Of a DNA stretch of 6,450 bases, positions 5,397-6,450 are shown piece by piece; within the stretch, counting starts at the first letter, position 1, and each line of letters begins with the position of its first letter. This DNA comes from Selenomonadaceae bacterium UBA2897 (GTDB lineage Bacteria > Bacillota > Negativicutes > Selenomonadales > Selenomonadaceae): the NCBI GenBank assembly GCA_002350105.1, contig DEDT01000042.1, positions 1 to 6,450 on the forward strand, given 5' to 3'. The notes beneath the pieces are model-generated. The model searched no databases. It was not told the DNA's origin and saw only the letters and a program-made list of their open reading frames with translations. Position numbers and translations under genes: made by a program.

Positions 5397-6365
5397 ATGA
5401 AAGAGGTTAGTATTGTTGTACCATGCTATAACGAAGCAAAGGGATTGCAGTTTTTTTATAATGCATTAAATGAGATACTTACCACCCTCCCCTATCGATT
5501 CCATATTTTGTTCGTCAATGATGGCAGTAGCGATAGGACATGGGAGATCATGGAGGAGTTGCGGGCAGGGGATCCGCGGGTGGAGACGTTATCCCTTTCT
5601 CGTAATTTCGGTAAGGAGCTCGCGATGCTCGCGGGGCTCGACTATGCAGATGGTGCGGCGGTTATCATCATGGATGCGGATTTGCAGGATCCGCCGGATC
5701 TCATTCCGCGTATGTTGGCGCTTTGGGAGCAGGGCTGGCAGGATGTCTATGCACGCAGGCGGGAGCGCCGGGGCGAGTCCTGGCTGAAGCGGCATAGTGC
5801 AGGTCTGTACTACCGTCTGCTGCGTCGTGCGGCAAATATCGATATTCCCGCGAATGTGGGCGACTTTCGCCTGCTCGATCGGCAGGCTGTGGACGCGCTC
5901 TGCCGTTTGCGCGAGCGCAAGCGCTACACGAAGGGGCTGTTCAGCTGGATTGGCTTCCGTAAAAAAGAAATCGTATTCGATAGGCCACCGCGGGCGGTTG
6001 GCAAAACGAAGTGGAACTATCTGAAGCTTTGTGGATTGGCTTTGGATGGGCTGTCCTCTTTCTCGGAGCTGCCGCTGCGCCTCGCTTCGGTGTTCGGGCT
6101 GATCTGCTCGGCTACAGCATTCCTCTACATGCTCTTTATCTTCGTGCGCACGCTGCTCTATGGCGATCCGGTCGCTGGCTATCCCTCCCTCGTCTGCATC
6201 ATTCTGTTCATCGGCGGGATCCAGCTCATCGTGCTCGGCATCATGGGCGAGTACATCGGCCGTATCTACAGCGAGGCGAAGCATCGGCCGGACTATATCA
6301 TCAGTGCCTACCATGGTGCATCGGAGATCGCTGACAATGTGGCGGGGAAGGAGCGGCAAGCATGA
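5397..6365 (+). CDS. Polyprenyl-phosphate glycosyltransferase, GT2 family (GtrB/ArnC/DPM1-like)
   Basis: The 322-residue enzyme should transfer a sugar from a nucleotide donor to undecaprenyl phosphate at the cytoplasmic face of the membrane. The GT-A domain begins VSIVVPCYNE (4-13), with NDGSSD (41-46) for the nucleotide and DADLQDPP (93-100) for the metal. These are followed by GDFRLLDR (155-162), ERKRYTKGLFSWIGF (173-187) and GKTKWNYLKL (202-211). Two membrane helices (about 231-251 and 263-283) and GEYIGRIY (284-291) complete the class with two C-terminal helices. Length and motifs are complete. The start at 5397 is chosen by its ribosome site; the longer form from 5376 would overlap the upstream gene by 8 nt. 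The first roughly 140 bases are 33-38% GC, then GC jumps to 57-65%, suggesting a recombinant gene. The sugar (glucose, mannose, aminoarabinose or other) cannot be told. Confidence 0.92.
   Translation: MKEVSIVVPCYNEAKGLQFFYNALNEILTTLPYRFHILFVNDGSSDRTWEIMEELRAGDPRVETLSLSRNFGKELAMLAGLDYADGAAVIIMDADLQDPPDLIPRMLALWEQGWQDVYARRRERRGESWLKRHSAGLYYRLLRRAANIDIPANVGDFRLLDRQAVDALCRLRERKRYTKGLFSWIGFRKKEIVFDRPPRAVGKTKWNYLKLCGLALDGLSSFSELPLRLASVFGLICSATAFLYMLFIFVRTLLYGDPVAGYPSLVCIILFIGGIQLIVLGIMGEYIGRIYSEAKHRPDYIISAYHGASEIADNVAGKERQA
6348..6353 (+). promoter_or_regulatory. Ribosome binding site of the last, partial gene
   Basis: AAGGAG lies 8 nt before ATG at 6362, inside the end of the GT2 gene. It supports a real start there. 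Confidence 0.7.
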
Positions 6366-6450
6366 AGTGGCGTAAAGATCTGGCAGGTTACGCGGTACTG
6401 CTGGGGATATTTGTCTATATCTGGTATCTGAATCACATCATCCCCCTCTC
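6362..6450 (+). CDS. N-terminus of a membrane protein (partial, runs off the window)
   Basis: The start codon overlaps the GT2 stop in an ATGA (6362-6365), a typical sign of translational coupling. The 29 visible residues begin MKWRKDLAGY, with positive charges, then a hydrophobic helix (VLLGIFVYIWYL) and NHIIPL. This fits a signal-anchor or first transmembrane segment with the N-terminus inside. By position it may be a GT-C glycosyltransferase, a GtrA-like flippase or a small accessory membrane protein; too little is present to choose. It belongs to the same operon, and its base composition matches the GC-rich 3' part of the GT2 gene. Confidence 0.7.
   Translation, partial: MKWRKDLAGYAVLLGIFVYIWYLNHIIPL

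Noticed and set aside
5589..6359. Open frame of 256 codons antisense to the GT2 gene
   Set aside because: It mirrors the GC-rich 3' part of a gene with unmistakable GT2 motifs; its own product has no recognisable motif and no ribosome site was seen.
5376..6365. ATG at 5376 as the start of the GT2 gene
   Set aside because: There is no ribosome site before it, and the extra seven residues precede the normal family N-terminus. GAGGTG at 5382 fits the ATG at 5397.
1..6450. CRISPR array, tRNA, rRNA or insertion sequence
   Set aside because: No regularly spaced repeats beyond one 13-bp pair, no cloverleaf-like sequence, no transposase motifs and no terminal inverted repeats were seen.

Overview
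The window looks like a chromosomal segment from a diderm, moderately GC-rich member of the Firmicutes, possibly Negativicutes (Selenomonas-like). That guess rests on the overall style of the genes: strong GGAGG-type ribosome sites, an orphan AAA ATPase with a C-terminal nuclease-like domain, a lipid-linked surface-sugar locus and a type IV prepilin peptidase. No rRNA or tRNA is present to confirm it.

Layout. Bases 42-683 (minus strand) encode a short A24-type prepilin peptidase with its own promoter at 717-745. The divergent gap 726-947 holds a decayed stub (762-821) related to the flavoenzyme gene that lies intact further downstream, then a probable promoter and a 13-bp direct repeat. Bases 948-2303 (+) encode an orphan AAA ATPase/DUF4143-type protein. 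After a small hairpin and a likely promoter comes a tight four-gene plus-strand operon: an FAD/NAD(P)-binding oxidoreductase (2371-3909) that appears to start with the rare codon ATT, a polytopic membrane protein with a GT-C-like architecture (3911-5383), a GtrB/ArnC/DPM1-like polyprenyl-phosphate glycosyltransferase (5397-6365), and the start of another membrane protein (6362 to the window end). Gaps in the operon are 1 nt, 13 nt and a 4-nt overlap.

How the genes may work together. The GT2 enzyme would load a sugar onto undecaprenyl phosphate at the cytoplasmic face. One or both membrane proteins could flip the lipid-linked sugar or use it as donor outside the membrane. The flavoenzyme may modify a sugar or lipid intermediate. 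This is inference from gene content. The substrate and product cannot be read from the sequence.

Mosaic history. Sample 60-base GC counts are 63% at 61-120, about 48-52% in the flavoenzyme gene, 33% at 4501-4560 and 5401-5460, then abruptly 62% at 5521-5580 and 65% at 6061-6120. The shift falls inside the GT2 gene, near 5535. A GC-rich flavoenzyme stub remains at 762-821. Together these suggest that a block from roughly 822 to 5535 was exchanged by recombination into an older locus of the same kind, as seen in surface-polysaccharide (serotype) loci.
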